Translations under genes and position numbers: made by a program | Notes under the pieces: generated by a model | Databases searched by the model: none | What the model was told of the DNA's origin: nothing | What the model saw: only the letters and a program-made list of their open reading frames with translations | In this document: piece after piece, positions 23,505 through 35,573 of the stretch | Numbering within the stretch: the stretch's first letter is position 1 | Layout of the letters: the number at the start of each line of letters is the position of its first letter | Origin: Dryas octopetala | Taxonomy: Eukaryota > Streptophyta > Magnoliopsida > Rosales > Rosaceae | NCBI GenBank assembly: GCA_963921425.1 | Contig: OY992836.1 | Coordinates: forward strand, 18,431,614 to 18,495,613 | Reading direction: 5' to 3' | DNA length: 64,000 nt

Positions 23505-24326
23505 TTTTAGAATGTTACTAAATACACACTCCTAAATTTCTCAACACACTCATTTTTCACTACACCTTTTACACTTTCAACAAATTGAAAATCTCTCAAA
23601 ACACCCCGCCAATTACCAATATACCCTTATTTCACTACACACCCCCTCCTCTCTCCCTTTTCATCTTCTCCTCCTTCCCTTTCTCTTTGGCTTATCAACT
23701 TAGTCACCCTACACCACCGCGCATAGCACCCGAGCCCCACCCCCACCCTCACTCTCACTCTCACCCTCACCCTCACCCTCACCCCTCTCTTTCCTTCTCT
23801 CTCCTCCCTCCCTTTATCTTTGGCTTATCAACCCAGCCACCCTGCCAAGACCAGCTGCAAACGAGCTTTGACACCGCCATAATCTCTATCACAGGGCGTT
23901 CGACACTGGTTCATCGAAAATGTAAGTTTCGTTCGGCAAGTACCCGCCGGCATCCAAGACTCATTTGGCAGGTACCCGCCGAACCAACTACAATTTTTTT
24001 GTTGGTAGCGGTTCGTTGTGGTTATAGTAGGTAGACGCACGGTGTCACATGCGAGCTCATAAAAGAATGGTGAGGCTTGACATGTTGTGCTTGGCGATGG
24101 CGAGCTAGCTGGAGGAGCAGTTGCAAATGTTGGCGACTAGGCACTTCTCCAGATGAGGGTGTGCATCTTGGCTCTTTCACATATAGAGACAGAAAAAGGG
24201 AGAAAAGAGAGAGGGAATGAGATGGATATAAATAGGAGAGAGATTGATGGGTAAATGTGTAAATTCATTAATTAAATGATGGGGTTGTGTGTTAAGAGGT
24301 TTTAGGGTGTGTAAATAGCAATACTT
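23505..24326. mobile_element. Second copy of the CCGAA-palindrome transposon family
   Basis: The ends GTTACTAAATACACACTC (left) and GGGTGTGTAAATAGCAATAC (right) match the AGTGCTGCTATTTGCACACC ends of the 8955-10022 element, and the interior repeats the plan: pyrimidine-rich left half (CACCCTCACCCTCACCC), a centre with GTTCGACACTGG and GGCAGGTACCCGCCGAACC, and a purine-rich right half. The central palindrome is much more decayed. It lies in the intergenic space between SICKLE and HYL1. Confidence 0.6.
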
Positions 24327-25278
24327 TTTTTTTTACTTTCAAAATCCCACAACTTATTTATTTTTAAAATTCTTCCCATTTTACCCATTTGTGAAAGAAA
24401 AAAAATCCAAGTATGTAGAGCATACCTGATCCCCATCGCACTGCAACAACCTCCCTCAGTAGTCCCTCTCACCCACCTTGCCACCAGCCCCACGGCAAAC
24501 CCTAACCCACGAGAAATTTTGCCATTTCTAGATGTTAGTAGCCTCTTACTTCGCGCCAAAGTTTTTTAAAAAGAAAAAAGAGAGGGAAAGAAAGAGAGGA
24601 AGAGATGGGAGGAGGAGGTTGCTGGGTAGTGAAGGTGATAAGGCCGACTTGGGCCTTGGCCTTTTCGGCCATGATCCGGACGTCATCCAGATTTTGTCGT
24701 TTCCATTTTTGCTTTATCCAAATAAGTATCATTAGTATTCATGTTAATTTTATGTTAGAAAATGCACCATGCATGTTTTGGTCAATAAATGCACTAGTCA
24801 TGTTTATTCATCAAAATATATTTTGGAGTTTCAACCTGCAAAAAATATATCAACCTAAGAGAAATTTATTAGATTCTCACACTTTTGAAAAGATATGATT
24901 ATCATATGATCCATCCTCTACTAAAATCATTCTATGGAAAAAAGTCATGGGTATTTTTTTGAGTAAGACAACCAATGGATATTCATAAAAAAAAAATCCT
25001 GTGGCCAAAAAAAAAGAAAGGAAATTCAATTAATGCATAATTAATCTGTAACAAAAAAAATAAAAAAAGGAAAATCAGCTGTTAGTTACAAAAGTATTAA
25101 TAAAATAATAAGTCCCATCCCCCAAATAAATTGTTTTTTTTTGGCCATGACCCCCAAACAAATAGTTAATAAGTGTCGTATCCCAGGCTTCCCAGCCCAA
25201 TAAAACCACATCTCCCTATCAGTCAAAGACAGATATTCTGCCCAAGAACAAAACCAACAAAACTCAGGTACACACACA

Positions 25279-25325
<47 letters not shown>

Positions 25326-25834
25326 TTCTTTCGTTCTCTGCTAGGGTTTAATTTCAGACTCATCCAAACGTGGTTAAATATTCTGTAAATTTCAGAATCT
25401 ATATCTCATGATGTGTTTGCTCCCATTCTGGGTTCAGTACATTTTTGTTTTAATTTTTTTTTTGGGGCCTGGACACAATTTATGCCTTTTTATTGTAAAT
25501 ATGAAAACTTTTTTATTTTCTTCATAATTCCTGGCTTCTACATTCTACACCATTATTTATTTTTATTCATAATTCCTGGGTTCTCATGTGAATATAGGGA
25601 TTGTTTGGTTGTAAAGTAGTTTGAGGTTGAGCTCCTTGACTTTACCAACACTCACTCTCACTTCAAATTTCTACTCATCTTTGTATTTCACTCTGATATT
25701 TGCATAGCCAGTGCATAGTACTAACCTCAGGGACTTCCCTTTTTCTTTGGTTTTTCTTTCCTTTCTAGGGTTTTTCTCAGAGACCAATCGTCAGGGATTT
25801 CAAATCTGTCATTTTGCAAGTAACTGTCAGAGTC
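24327..25834 (+). promoter_or_regulatory. HYL1 upstream region with (CT)20 tract
   Basis: Intergenic and leader DNA before HYL1. A perfect (CT)20 at 25281-25320 follows a short CA repeat; such pyrimidine arrays near transcription starts are common in plants. Downstream, TTTCTAGGG and TTTCTCAG before the ATG could be a leader intron acceptor, but this is not certain. No other gene recognised. Confidence 0.45.
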
Positions 25835-25878
25835 ATGCCCACCAATGAAGGCTTCCAAGGTACTCAAAATCTTAACTT

Positions 25879-25929
<51 letters not shown>

Positions 25930-28900
25930 GTTAAAGTCTATGAACTTGCTTTGGTGAAAATTATTTCTTTTTTGTTACAAAGGAAAAAGTAATTTAGCTT
26001 CAATATCAGATTGTTTTCTCGAGAACAAGTTTTTTCTTTATCTTCTTTTCCCTTCTTGCTTAGAGATAAGCCATTTAGTAATTACCCATTTATTGCTGGG
26101 GTCCTTTTGTTAAATTACTTAGTGTTATGATGGCACTGGAATTGGATGATCTTTTTTGCCCATAAAGGGTTATGTGAACAATATTGTTCCCATACAGTCA
26201 GGATAAACTCCTATGTTTAAAGGTTTTCTTAATTACAAGTCTTTTTTCATCACATCCATAGTTTGTAGGAATTGTGTGAGACAAGTCAAAATCATAAGTT
26301 GATAAATTAATCTTAGCTATACTCGCAAGTTTAGCTCTGATTCAAAGTTTTGTTCTTTTTTTTTTTAAAAAAAGAGAGAGACATTCATTGTTGCATGTGG
26401 ATGTGGTGGAAATGAAATTTGAAGTAATTATCATTTTACTTGTGAGTGCCAAACTTGTGTTGGTAATGTGTCTGCGACGTTGTTTACCCCAGAGAGAAGT
26501 CAGTAGTGGTTTTAGTTTATGTTTTGTTTCTGTTCTGTTTAGTTGCTCTTTACTGTGAGTTCTTTAGCTTTTGTGATAGTGGATAGCTTGTCCATTATGA
26601 TGTACATTCTGTTTTCTATTAATAGAAGTATGTTTCTTATTAAAAAAAAAGGTAGTAAACATTGGTTTTAGACTTTTGGTTTGCGGAATGTAGCTTGGGA
26701 ATGGGTATGAAACTCCATTCTCATGTTTGGTAAGCTCATTATTGGGAATGTGTTACCTTTTACATGAAGTGGGGAATTTGGAACCCTTGGGGCCCCATAG
26801 GTTCGCTATTCCCATTACCTGGGAATGCATTTATTGCAATATTTACAACCAAATTACTCCCTCTATAATTTGAAATTTACCATTTCTGTCCTGAAATAAT
26901 TGGCAAGTATGATTTATTTTAAATATACAATAAATAATGGTAATATTGAACAACTAAACAAATTTGGATTCCTATTACTGCACAAAGTAAACATGGGAAT
27001 GAGAATAAAATTTTCTTGGTTACTATTCCCTCAGAATGAGCATGGGTAAAATATTCCCATGGAACTCATTCGACGAACCAAACAGGGCCTTGGTGTTATG
27101 AATACTCAAGTTACTTGGATCACAAGAAGCAAGGAGTTACCATTATTGTGTCTAAGTGAGAATTTTTCTCTGCTAGATTGTTTAGAAAGAGTGAATCAAA
27201 TGTCTGTCACAAGCAAATTCCTCTTTATTTTTATGGGTCCCGGTGAGAAAGTAATTGTACATCAGCTGGTTGTGGAATTTGTGTGTTTTCCCCCCAAAAA
27301 AGGCTCATATTTGTCTACTTTTGTGTGGTATATATGTATCTTTTTCATGGATTTATGGCTAAATGATGCAAGGATGTTTATAGAATTTATTTTTTCTTCA
27401 ATTCCATGAGCATTAATATGTTGGTAATTCGTGACTCTTAAATAAGTTAAAGCTGGAGGAGTATTAATATGTGGTATAAAATATAAATGCCTCCAATCAG
27501 GGATTTTGATATGAATACATATTACTATATTAGTATGCTTGATGCACTAAATTTAATTTGATTGCAAGTGTCCTGTTCAATTGTGTGAAGTTGCGCAGGT
27601 TCCCCCCAATAAGGTGGGATTCCAATCCCACCCCGTTTATAGTGATTTCTTCTCCTGTGCGGCTTCACACAGGAGAACAAATTCACTGATTGTAAAATTC
27701 ATTTGACCCTTTTGGAGGGCAGTCCATTACAGTTAGCAAAATACCTTCCAAGTCAGTTTATATTTAGTAACTAATTTTTATATATTTCCTGTCTTATATT
27801 AGGTGTTTCAAATTGTTATGTATTCAAGAGCCGGTTACAAGAGTATGCACAAAAGGTTGGACTAGCTACACCAGTATATGAGACCATAAAAGAAGGTCCT
27901 TCCCATGAGCCATCCTTCAGGTCAACAGTGATACTAAATGATGTCAGGTACGATTCTTTGCCTGGGTTCTGCAATCGTAAGGCAGCAGAGCAGTCAGCTG
28001 CTGAAGTTGCTCTTGTGGAGTTAGCTAAATCTGGTGATGTTAATCAATGCATCTCTCAACCTATTGTAAGTTGTTTTTATCCTTCATTAAACTATAAATA
28101 AAAGCTTTTTGTTGTTGTTAGTTCTGAGTCTTCTGACCTTTTTATTGTCCATAAAATCCCTCCATTTTCTGTGCTTTAAATATAGGGCTCTCCATGATTG
28201 CACATATATCAGTATGTAGATCTCTAGTTGTGTAAATCATAAACTTCCTATATTTGTTACTTTCAATATGGGTTTGGTTATTAGAATGCTTCTATATACA
28301 AGTAGGAAAAGATGGACCTTGGAGACAATTCATGCAAGTCCCGCCCTCCCTCCCCACCAGCCCACCTTTTGTGTGTGTAAAATGAGACCACACACACCCT
28401 CCCCCCCCCCGGGGCAGAAATAACCAATTTGAAGGAGGAGAATTTATCACCCAAAAAGAGTCTAAGATTGTCTGCTTTGAAGTCTGCATCAGTAATCTAG
28501 TTTGCATTCTGCTTTATGCGGAATTACCTTCTTACAAATGGCATAATGCTTGTATAAAAATTTTCCGGACTTATCATATGTGCTGGTTATGATTTAATTT
28601 TCAATATAATCTAAAGTTTTGTGAAGTATCTGTTTGTTGATTCTATTATATTTTTAATTTATAAGTGAAGAATTGATAGAGGAAAAAAGAACAACGGTTC
28701 ACTACTTAAAGTGTGGAATAACCTTCTATTTGTTGATTCTCATAAGCTATAGAGCCTTCTGCAGTCTTAGTTTTTCTTCTTTCCAACAAATTGTCAGCTG
28801 AACCTTAATTCTTGTGCCCAGAACACATGTGTGATTATTGATACATGAGATGCATGTGTATGTTTTTACTTTGATCTGATATAAATCTAGTAATTGATTT

Positions 28901-29856
28901 GAAATGCCTATATACCTTTCTAAATTCTAATACTTGAATAATTGTTAGAAACAGATCTACCTCTAAAAAAACTCATTGGCATTGCATCCCAGTTTAATCC
29001 TGGCTGACCTTGTTTTGGCTGTTTGTTCCAGCATGAAACTGGCTTATGCAAAAATCTGCTTCAAGAGTATGCACAGAAGATGAGTTATGCTATTCCTTTA
29101 TATCAGTGCCAAAGGGAGGAAAGCCCTTGCAGATCACCACTATATTCGTGTACCGTAGAGATTGGGGGAATTCGTTATGTTGGCGCTGCGGCAAAAACGA
29201 AAAAAGAGGCTGAGATAAAAGTAGCTAGAACTGCTGTTTTAGCTATCTGGTCAAGTAATTTGGAATCATCCACGGAAATAGTTGGCAACTCTCAGTTAAC
29301 AGTGCTTCCAACTAAAAAAAGGGGGACAGAATCAAATACTAATTCTAAAGAGACTGATCATGTTCCGAAACCAAAGAAAGCTCGATTTAAGAAGAAAATG
29401 TCGAAAAAGAAACACTCTGGAGACAAGGCTGGCCAGAATCAGGTTAACCATGTAAGCAACTTACAAGTATATATGGATGGACGTGAAATATCCGGATGGG
29501 AGACTAATGCACCTGTTAAACCAATGGCTGTAGAAGGTATGCCGAATCCCCAAGACTGGATGTCCAGTGTTATCCAAAGTGAGAATGAAATGTCTGCCTG
29601 TGAACGTGGCGTGGTTCCCCATGTTAACAATGTTAATGCTGAAAACGGGCTGTCAACAGCTTCCTTCTTCACTCCCAGCGACAATGGCACTCTTGATGCT
29701 GGAGCATTTTCATTGGCTTATGGAAATACAACTCCTTTGGCTAATGAAGTGAATATGGTGTCTGGAGTAGGAGAGGCGGTTTCGCTCGTACACAATTCTG
29801 CCATACCTTATCTAGAGGCTTCAAGTGTCATGCCTGGTCTGGACCAATCACAGTAA
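25835..29856 (+). CDS. HYL1: HYL1/DRB1 double-stranded RNA-binding protein
   Basis: Three coding exons: 25835-25859, 27803-28065, 29032-29856; phases agree, 370 residues. dsRBD1 (about residues 9-85) begins GVSNCYVFKSRLQEYAQK and holds EGPSHEPSFRSTVILNDVRY and FCNRKAAEQSAAEVALVELA; dsRBD2 (about 97-170) begins HETGLCKNLLQEYAQKMSYA and ends KTKKEAEIKVARTAVLAIWS. A basic stretch (PKKARFKKKMSKKKH) follows as a likely nuclear localisation signal; the acidic, repeat-poor C-terminus lacks the tandem repeats of Arabidopsis HYL1. Family knowledge: HYL1 dimerises through dsRBD2, binds pri-miRNA through dsRBD1 and with DCL1 and SERRATE sets accurate miRNA cleavage in nuclear dicing bodies. The stop TAA sits within ACAGTAAGT, a strong donor consensus, so a longer spliced form is possible. 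Intron 1 is long and repeat-filled. Confidence 0.95.
25884..25926 (+). repeat. 43-base poly(T) tract in HYL1 intron 1
   Basis: An uninterrupted T run of 43 bases starts 24 bases after the exon 1 donor. It may be the poly(A) relic of a minus-strand retroposon or simple slippage. Length should be treated as uncertain in any assembly. Confidence 0.8.
26664..27090. mobile_element. PIF/Harbinger-like MITE in HYL1 intron 1
   Basis: The right end reads GACGAACCAAACAGGGCC; the left end GACTTTTGGTTTGCGGAATG is its approximate complement. Inner arms carry GGGAATGGGTATGAAAC and GTAACATTCCC-type motifs in opposite orientation (CATGGGAATGAGAATAAAAT on the right). About 425 bp. The spurious ORF starting near 27059 begins inside it. 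Confidence 0.5.
27568..27683. mobile_element. Short hairpin element in HYL1 intron 1
   Basis: GTGTGAAGTTGCGCAGG near the left end pairs with CCTGTGCGGCTTCACAC near the right end (15 of 17 bases), with TCCTGTTC / GAACAAA outside. About 115 bp, GC-richer than the intron. It could be a miniature transposon or a structured intronic hairpin. Confidence 0.5.
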
Positions 29857-31093
29857 GTATCCAAGCAGATGCAATATAAATATGGTAGGAGGGACCTATA
29901 ACTATATAAGAGAAACAAAGGTGTGCAGTTGATTGGTGGGGAAACTTTTGCAGTTAGAAAAGTAAGGATTTCAGACTTCAATAGCTCTATAAACATTGTA
30001 AAGTTATGAAATTGATTAACTTACTGCAGCTGTCTTAGACCTATTCAGCTGCCTTTACATGCTCCCCTGACATTTGTTTGCATTTATTGACAGATTTGGA
30101 ATGGGGTATAGGAAATGACTGGCATAGCTTTGTTGCACTATCTATAAAAGATTATGGTTTTATACTGGCTTTGTGTGCCCAGGGTTTCATTTGGAATGAA
30201 TATTTATTGTGTCTGGAACTTTGGATGGAGATTTTTTTTGTGTTCAGAAAGGAAAATTTTGGATGGAGAAGTAAATTTGGTATTTAAGTAAAACTTTGGA
30301 TTTAAGAAATGACACATCCTAAGTTCCTTATTTGGCTTCACAAAAAAATAAATATTTGAATTCTGGAAAAGAATTTGAAATTTGGAGGTCATAAATCCCA
30401 ACTCTAAAATTTCAAGTAGACGTTATTTTCAGTTCTTGTACTAGAATTTTATTAAAGAAGCTATAGTCACTACAACCACTACCACCACCACCATCATTAT
30501 TGGTTCGCCTGTTGTCGCCGCCACCACCTCATCGTCTCCATCCCTACCATCATCGTCATTGTCACCACCATTCATCATAACCATTACTTACCACCAGCAT
30601 TCCACTACTAGTATGGTCACTGGCTCTACTACCATCAATAACTCATCACCACCACCACCCTTGTTCCCACCCTCTGCAATTGCTACTGCTATGAATACTA
30701 AATTTGTGTCACAAATAACATAGTTTCATAAATTTATATTTTCTTTGAAACTCATTTATTTATAATAAATAAAATACTTACATATATATTGCCACATCAT
30801 ATGTAATCTAAATTTGTGATTTCTAACATTATTCAATTAAAATAACTAAAGTAAATAACAAAGGTATAATTGTAATTTATAGATTTTTAATCTAAAGCCA
30901 CCAAAAAAAAAAAGAGTGTGCAATGGCCTATTTCTTGTGACTTGCATTGAACGACTACGTTTGACTGCTAAACAACATTCAACACAACAATACGAGTATT
31001 TATACGACTCGTCCCTCTATTCCCAGACGATCTGCTGCTAATCGCCTTCTCCAAAACAAACGATCTTGAAATCCCGGCGAAAACAAAACAAAA
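29857..31093. other. Intergenic region HYL1 to Rab GGTase alpha, with a CAC/ATC tract
   Basis: Holds the HYL1 3' UTR and the promoter of the next gene. At about 30470-30690 the sequence is a run of CAC, ATC and ACC triplets (CACCACCACCATCATTATT), the complement of the type of tract at 13270-13515, flanked by AT-rich segments with opposed TAAATTTGTGTCACAAAT motifs. Possibly an old MITE carrying a trinucleotide array. No gene. Confidence 0.4.
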
Positions 31094-34000
31094 ATGCACG
31101 GCCGACCTCGCAAAGCCCCGAAACCAGAGGACGAAGCAGCTTCAGCAGCCAATGCCGAGGAGCTACGAGCCCTCCAGTCCCAGTTCCTCTCCAACCACCA
31201 CAACAAGATTTACACCAAGGAAGCTCTAGAGCTTAGCGCCAAACTGCTCGAGAAGAACCCAGAAGCCTACACGGCTTGGAATTACAGAAAGCTCGCTGTC
31301 CAGCACAAACTCGCTCAGTCCCAGTCCCAGTCCCAGTCCCGTTCCGACTCGATCAACTCCATTCTCGACCAAGAACTCAGAGTGGTGCGTGCCCATTATC
31401 GAAATTTCTGATTGTAGTTCAAATTCGATTTTATTTTGATGAAATTTGATTCGAAAAACTTGAAAAATTGAGTTTTGGGTGCAGGTAGTGAGTGCGTTGA
31501 GACAGAATGTTAAAGCCTACGGAGCTTGGTATCACCGAAAATGGGTGCTAAGCATGGGCCATTCTTCTTCAGAATACGAACTGGAGCTTATCAAAAAGTT
31601 CCAGAAGGCTGATCCCCGGAATTTCAATGCTTGGAATTATCGTAGGTAAAAGCTAAACACTTTTGCTTGTCCACAAATTTTGAATTTGTGCTGAATCAAT
31701 TTCCTCAGTTAAGTTTTTGTTTTGGGTTGTTTTCCAGATTTGTAGCTGCATTATTGAACAGATCAGAGAAGGAAGAATTGGACTATACTGCGGAAATGAT
31801 AGATAAAAATTTCAGCAATTACTCGGCCTGGCACAATCGTAGGTATGCCAGTATTTGCTTTTAGTTTTGAGCATTCTGATACCCTTTATTAATTTTAAGT
31901 TTTAATTGTAATTTTTGGATTGAATATGTTTTCGCAAAACAGCTGCTTTGTTTTGAATGAATATGACAACTCTATGACAACCCATCATACCAGTAAATTT
32001 TTGTGCAGAACTTATATTTTCGTTCCTTTTTGGATTGCACTTTATCTACTTTTTGATTATGTTACGAGAAATTCACAACATCCAGAAAGCTCAATTATGT
32101 TTACCTTATGATGCGTCTCATCTTGCTGAAACATATTTATCACCAATTGAATTTATTGAGAAACTTGCAGTGTACTTCTGTCTAATTTGCTGAAGAAAAA
32201 GGCTCAAGGGTATTCCCTGAAAGAGAAGGTTCTGAATGATGAATATGGGCTTGTACACGAAGCTATTTTTACGGATCCAGATGATCAAAGTGGTTGGTTT
32301 TATCATCTTTGGCTTCTTGATCAAACCGTGAAAATGGATGCTCCTCTTCTTGTTTCTTCTTGGCCTGCCCATGGATCTAATGTCATTCCATCGAGTAATA
32401 GGCTCTCAGATGACTGTTCTTTGTCTCCGTTTGATAGTTTCCATTTTCATTCAGAAACATTTCCTCTGATTCTTTATTTTAATCAAGCTGTTGAAGGTGT
32501 AAATTCATCTACAATAACCATTGAATCTTCATTCTGCACAAATGATCTTAATTGGAAACCACTTTTACAAAATGACTCCCAGTTTTCCCAAGTATGGGTT
32601 ACACACATTAAATTTCCAGATGCAAATCCCCATTCTTCAGAAGCTTCTTCGCTGGAAGTTAGTGTTGGACAATCTCAGGGCATCATTTCTCGAAGTGGCT
32701 GTCACTATAGCCATCCTACACTGTTTGCCTTCAAAGTGCGTCCATGCCCTGTTGGAACTGAACCATCTAAAAAGCAGGGCAGGGATATAATTTTGTGGAG
32801 AGATGAAAATTTTGACGTGTACCAAACACAATCTCAGGAGCCACATGAAGTAGTTTCTGTTGATCATCTAAATATTAATGATGTTCATGAGCCAATGACT
32901 TCAAATTGGCGTGCAGAGACTATTGCTAATGAAATAGCTCTCTTCCGAGAATTGTTGTCAGAGATAAACTGGTAAGCTTGTTAAATTTTATGGACATCTT
33001 TAAAGTTTGACATTGCCATTTTGTTATTTTTTCTTATCTTTCTAAGTAACCCACCTGTTCTTGCAGTAAAATTGGAAAGCTTACACTAGCAAGATTATTA
33101 ACAGCTCACGATGTTATTTTGTCAAACAAAATGGTCCATTCTGAAGAAATTCTTGAACTTTATATTGACTTAGAAAAGTTGGATCCATCGCATTCTCAGT
33201 ATTACAAAGATGAGCACAGCTTAGTTTTTCTGCAGCAGGTAATTCCCTCTTCTCTTCATGTAGTGAAGCATGATCCTCCATCCTTTCTGGAAATCACCTT
33301 AATGTTGATGATGCTGATGTTCATCTGGTTTTGTATTCATGTTTCTGAATGCATCATTTTGTTAATATATTCATTTTGATGATGCTGCTGAATGCATCAT
33401 TGTGTCGGACTTAATACCAGGAAATTGGATACTATAGACTCCTTGTTTTTAGAATGCATGTGAGACTTTTATCCGATAATTTAATTTCTGAAGTGCAATA
33501 ATTTTTATTATATTTGTAACATTATGTCATTACCCCATGTTCTGACTGTTTCAAGTGGGCTTTTGTTGAGACTGGTCCAATATATTGTTGGAATTTATTT
33601 ATAATAACCTCATTTGAAGTGCTTGGTTAGGCAGCTATTCTATTTGACACCTAAATATTTAATGTGCTCTTCCACATTTTTTTTTTGTTTTTCATTTTAT
33701 AGTTGCAATTAAGATTCTGTTGAACATTATATTGTAGACAGCTTATTAGAATGAATTTCCATTTACTTTTTCATTGTTCCTTTTTCGAATTTTTATAGTT
33801 TCATACATTTTGGTAAATATTGCAGGTAACTTCCAATAGGGAGTCTCTGCTGAAACACTGCTTTAGCTATAAAAACTTGGCTTCTTCCAGCATTAGCAAT
33901 TATACATGTCTACGATTAAATAATTTATCCTTATCACGGATGGGGTCTTTTGAGAAATTATTGTGGGTCCAAATGCTAGACCTCAGCCACAATAAACTTG

Positions 34001-34917
34001 GTTCAATTGAAGGTACGCTTCTGCTCATATTGTGAATCTTGTATATCTATCTGGTGGTCTTGCGTATTTTTGTCCATACTGCATGTAGTTAGTTTATAAA
34101 CTTATTGTTCTTTAATGAATTTTTTCAGTATGTAGTTCATGTATAACTCATATATAGTCAGGAAAGAATGTAATATATTAAATAGTTTAGTGTTACTTTA
34201 CGGGAAGTATCTTTGAAGCATGTTTAGTTAGAAATTCATTTTCTTTCCTTTCACTAGCTGGACTGCAGAAAATTATTAGTTGCATTAGTGGGACATCATA
34301 ATGAATTTGAGCAGTTCTATGCATACCAAGGGTGGGGGGGTGGGTCTTTGGTTCTAACCTTTTCTGAAGGTACTGAAGCCTAAATTGCATGTTTGTCTCT
34401 AATTTCAATAACTGGAGCTAGGTCAAAGGATTTGACCGTACCTTATGCATCTTAGTATTCAACAGGCTTTCTTTTTGATTGTTTAAACGTTGAGAGGAAA
34501 AGCGTCTTATACTTGGGTCTTTGTACAGGTTTGGAGGCCATGCAACTTCTATCTTGCTTAAATCTGAGTCACAACAAGCTCAGTAGTTTTACTGCTCTGG
34601 GACCTTTGAGACTGTTGAAGTCACTACAAGTGCTGGATATCTCATACAATGAGATAGGCTCACACACTATTGACACGACACGGTATCTCTGCTCTTCTCC
34701 TCTTTCTCATACAGAAGAAACTAGTTGGAACAATGACGAAATCATGACTGGGGGTGTCGGTGCGATAAATTATTGGGAAGCTTATCTGATATTTAAAAGC
34801 ATGAGCTTGACGCAATTGGCCATGTTGGGGAATGCAATTGCCGGTGAAAACTTCAAGTCGTTTTTGGTCAAGGTAGTTCCTACACTTGAGTGGATGGATG
34901 GGGATAAATTGCATTGA
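31094..34917 (+). CDS. RGTA1: Rab geranylgeranyl transferase alpha subunit (RABGGTA/RGTA)
   Basis: Seven exons in consistent phase: 31094-31384, 31485-31645, 31738-31842, 32171-32971, 33067-33238, 33826-34012, 34529-34917; 701 residues. The start MHGRPRKAPKPEDE is typical. Protein prenyltransferase alpha repeats follow (NPEAYTAWNYRKLAVQHKL, NVKAYGAWYHRKWVLSMGH, DPRNFNAWNYRRFVAALLN, NFSNYSAWHNR, DQSGWFYHLWLLDQ), then the Ig-like insert and leucine-rich repeats (LLWVQMLDLSHNKLGSIEGL, LSCLNLSHNKLSSFTALGPL, LQVLDISYNEIGSH), ending LEWMDGDKLH. Family knowledge: with a beta subunit and Rab escort protein it attaches two geranylgeranyl groups to Rab GTPases in the cytosol. Exon 1 has a small SQ dipeptide repeat (SQSQSQSQSRS) encoded by CAGTCC repeats. 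The symbol follows the Arabidopsis nearest relative. Confidence 0.93.
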
Positions 34918-35573
34918 GGCCTACCATGTAATGACATCTTAGCTAAAAAAGGTCTACCCTGTTCAATATACTTGTCCTACACATGATACATTCTCTGTCC
35001 AGTTGTGTTAACTTCTTGGTAGCTATTTGACTACAGCAATTTAACAGTTAAGAGTTTGCATGCCGGCTTCCAGTTATGTTTTTGTTATAGTGGAAATGGG
35101 TTTTTGTGTTTTCATGTATATGCCCTGCATCTGCATATCAGGGAGGTTGAAAAAAGCTTGAGTGGGACGGTAATACCATGTCGTAATGCTGATGTGGTGG
35201 GTCTAACCACCCAAGGAAAGCCATTTGGTAAAATCTTATAATAAAATTTGATAATATTTCACAATAAAATTATAAAATTGGAAAACTTTATTCTGTAGTT
35301 ACAATACATGTCTTGAATTGGAAATAAAAAACTTCCTTTTTGTTTCACTATGTGGTGCTCTCTGAGTGGATTGTCATGCCGCATCAGCATGATAGACATT
35401 GTATAATAGTTCTACTGAAGTTACGAGACTGTTGTGTTGTGGCATAGAACAGCGTTCATGTTTCCGTTTCAGTCGCTGTAGTTTACAAGCCAAAACAGAG
35501 GGCAGTGGTGTTGCCAGACCCATATTTTGATTGAAGGTGAGTAGTTACCCAAGTTTCCTTTATTATTATCTTA

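Noticed and set aside
27059..27409. 116-codon ORF in HYL1 intron 1
   Set aside because: Starts inside the MITE, has no homology and sits between two confirmed HYL1 exons.
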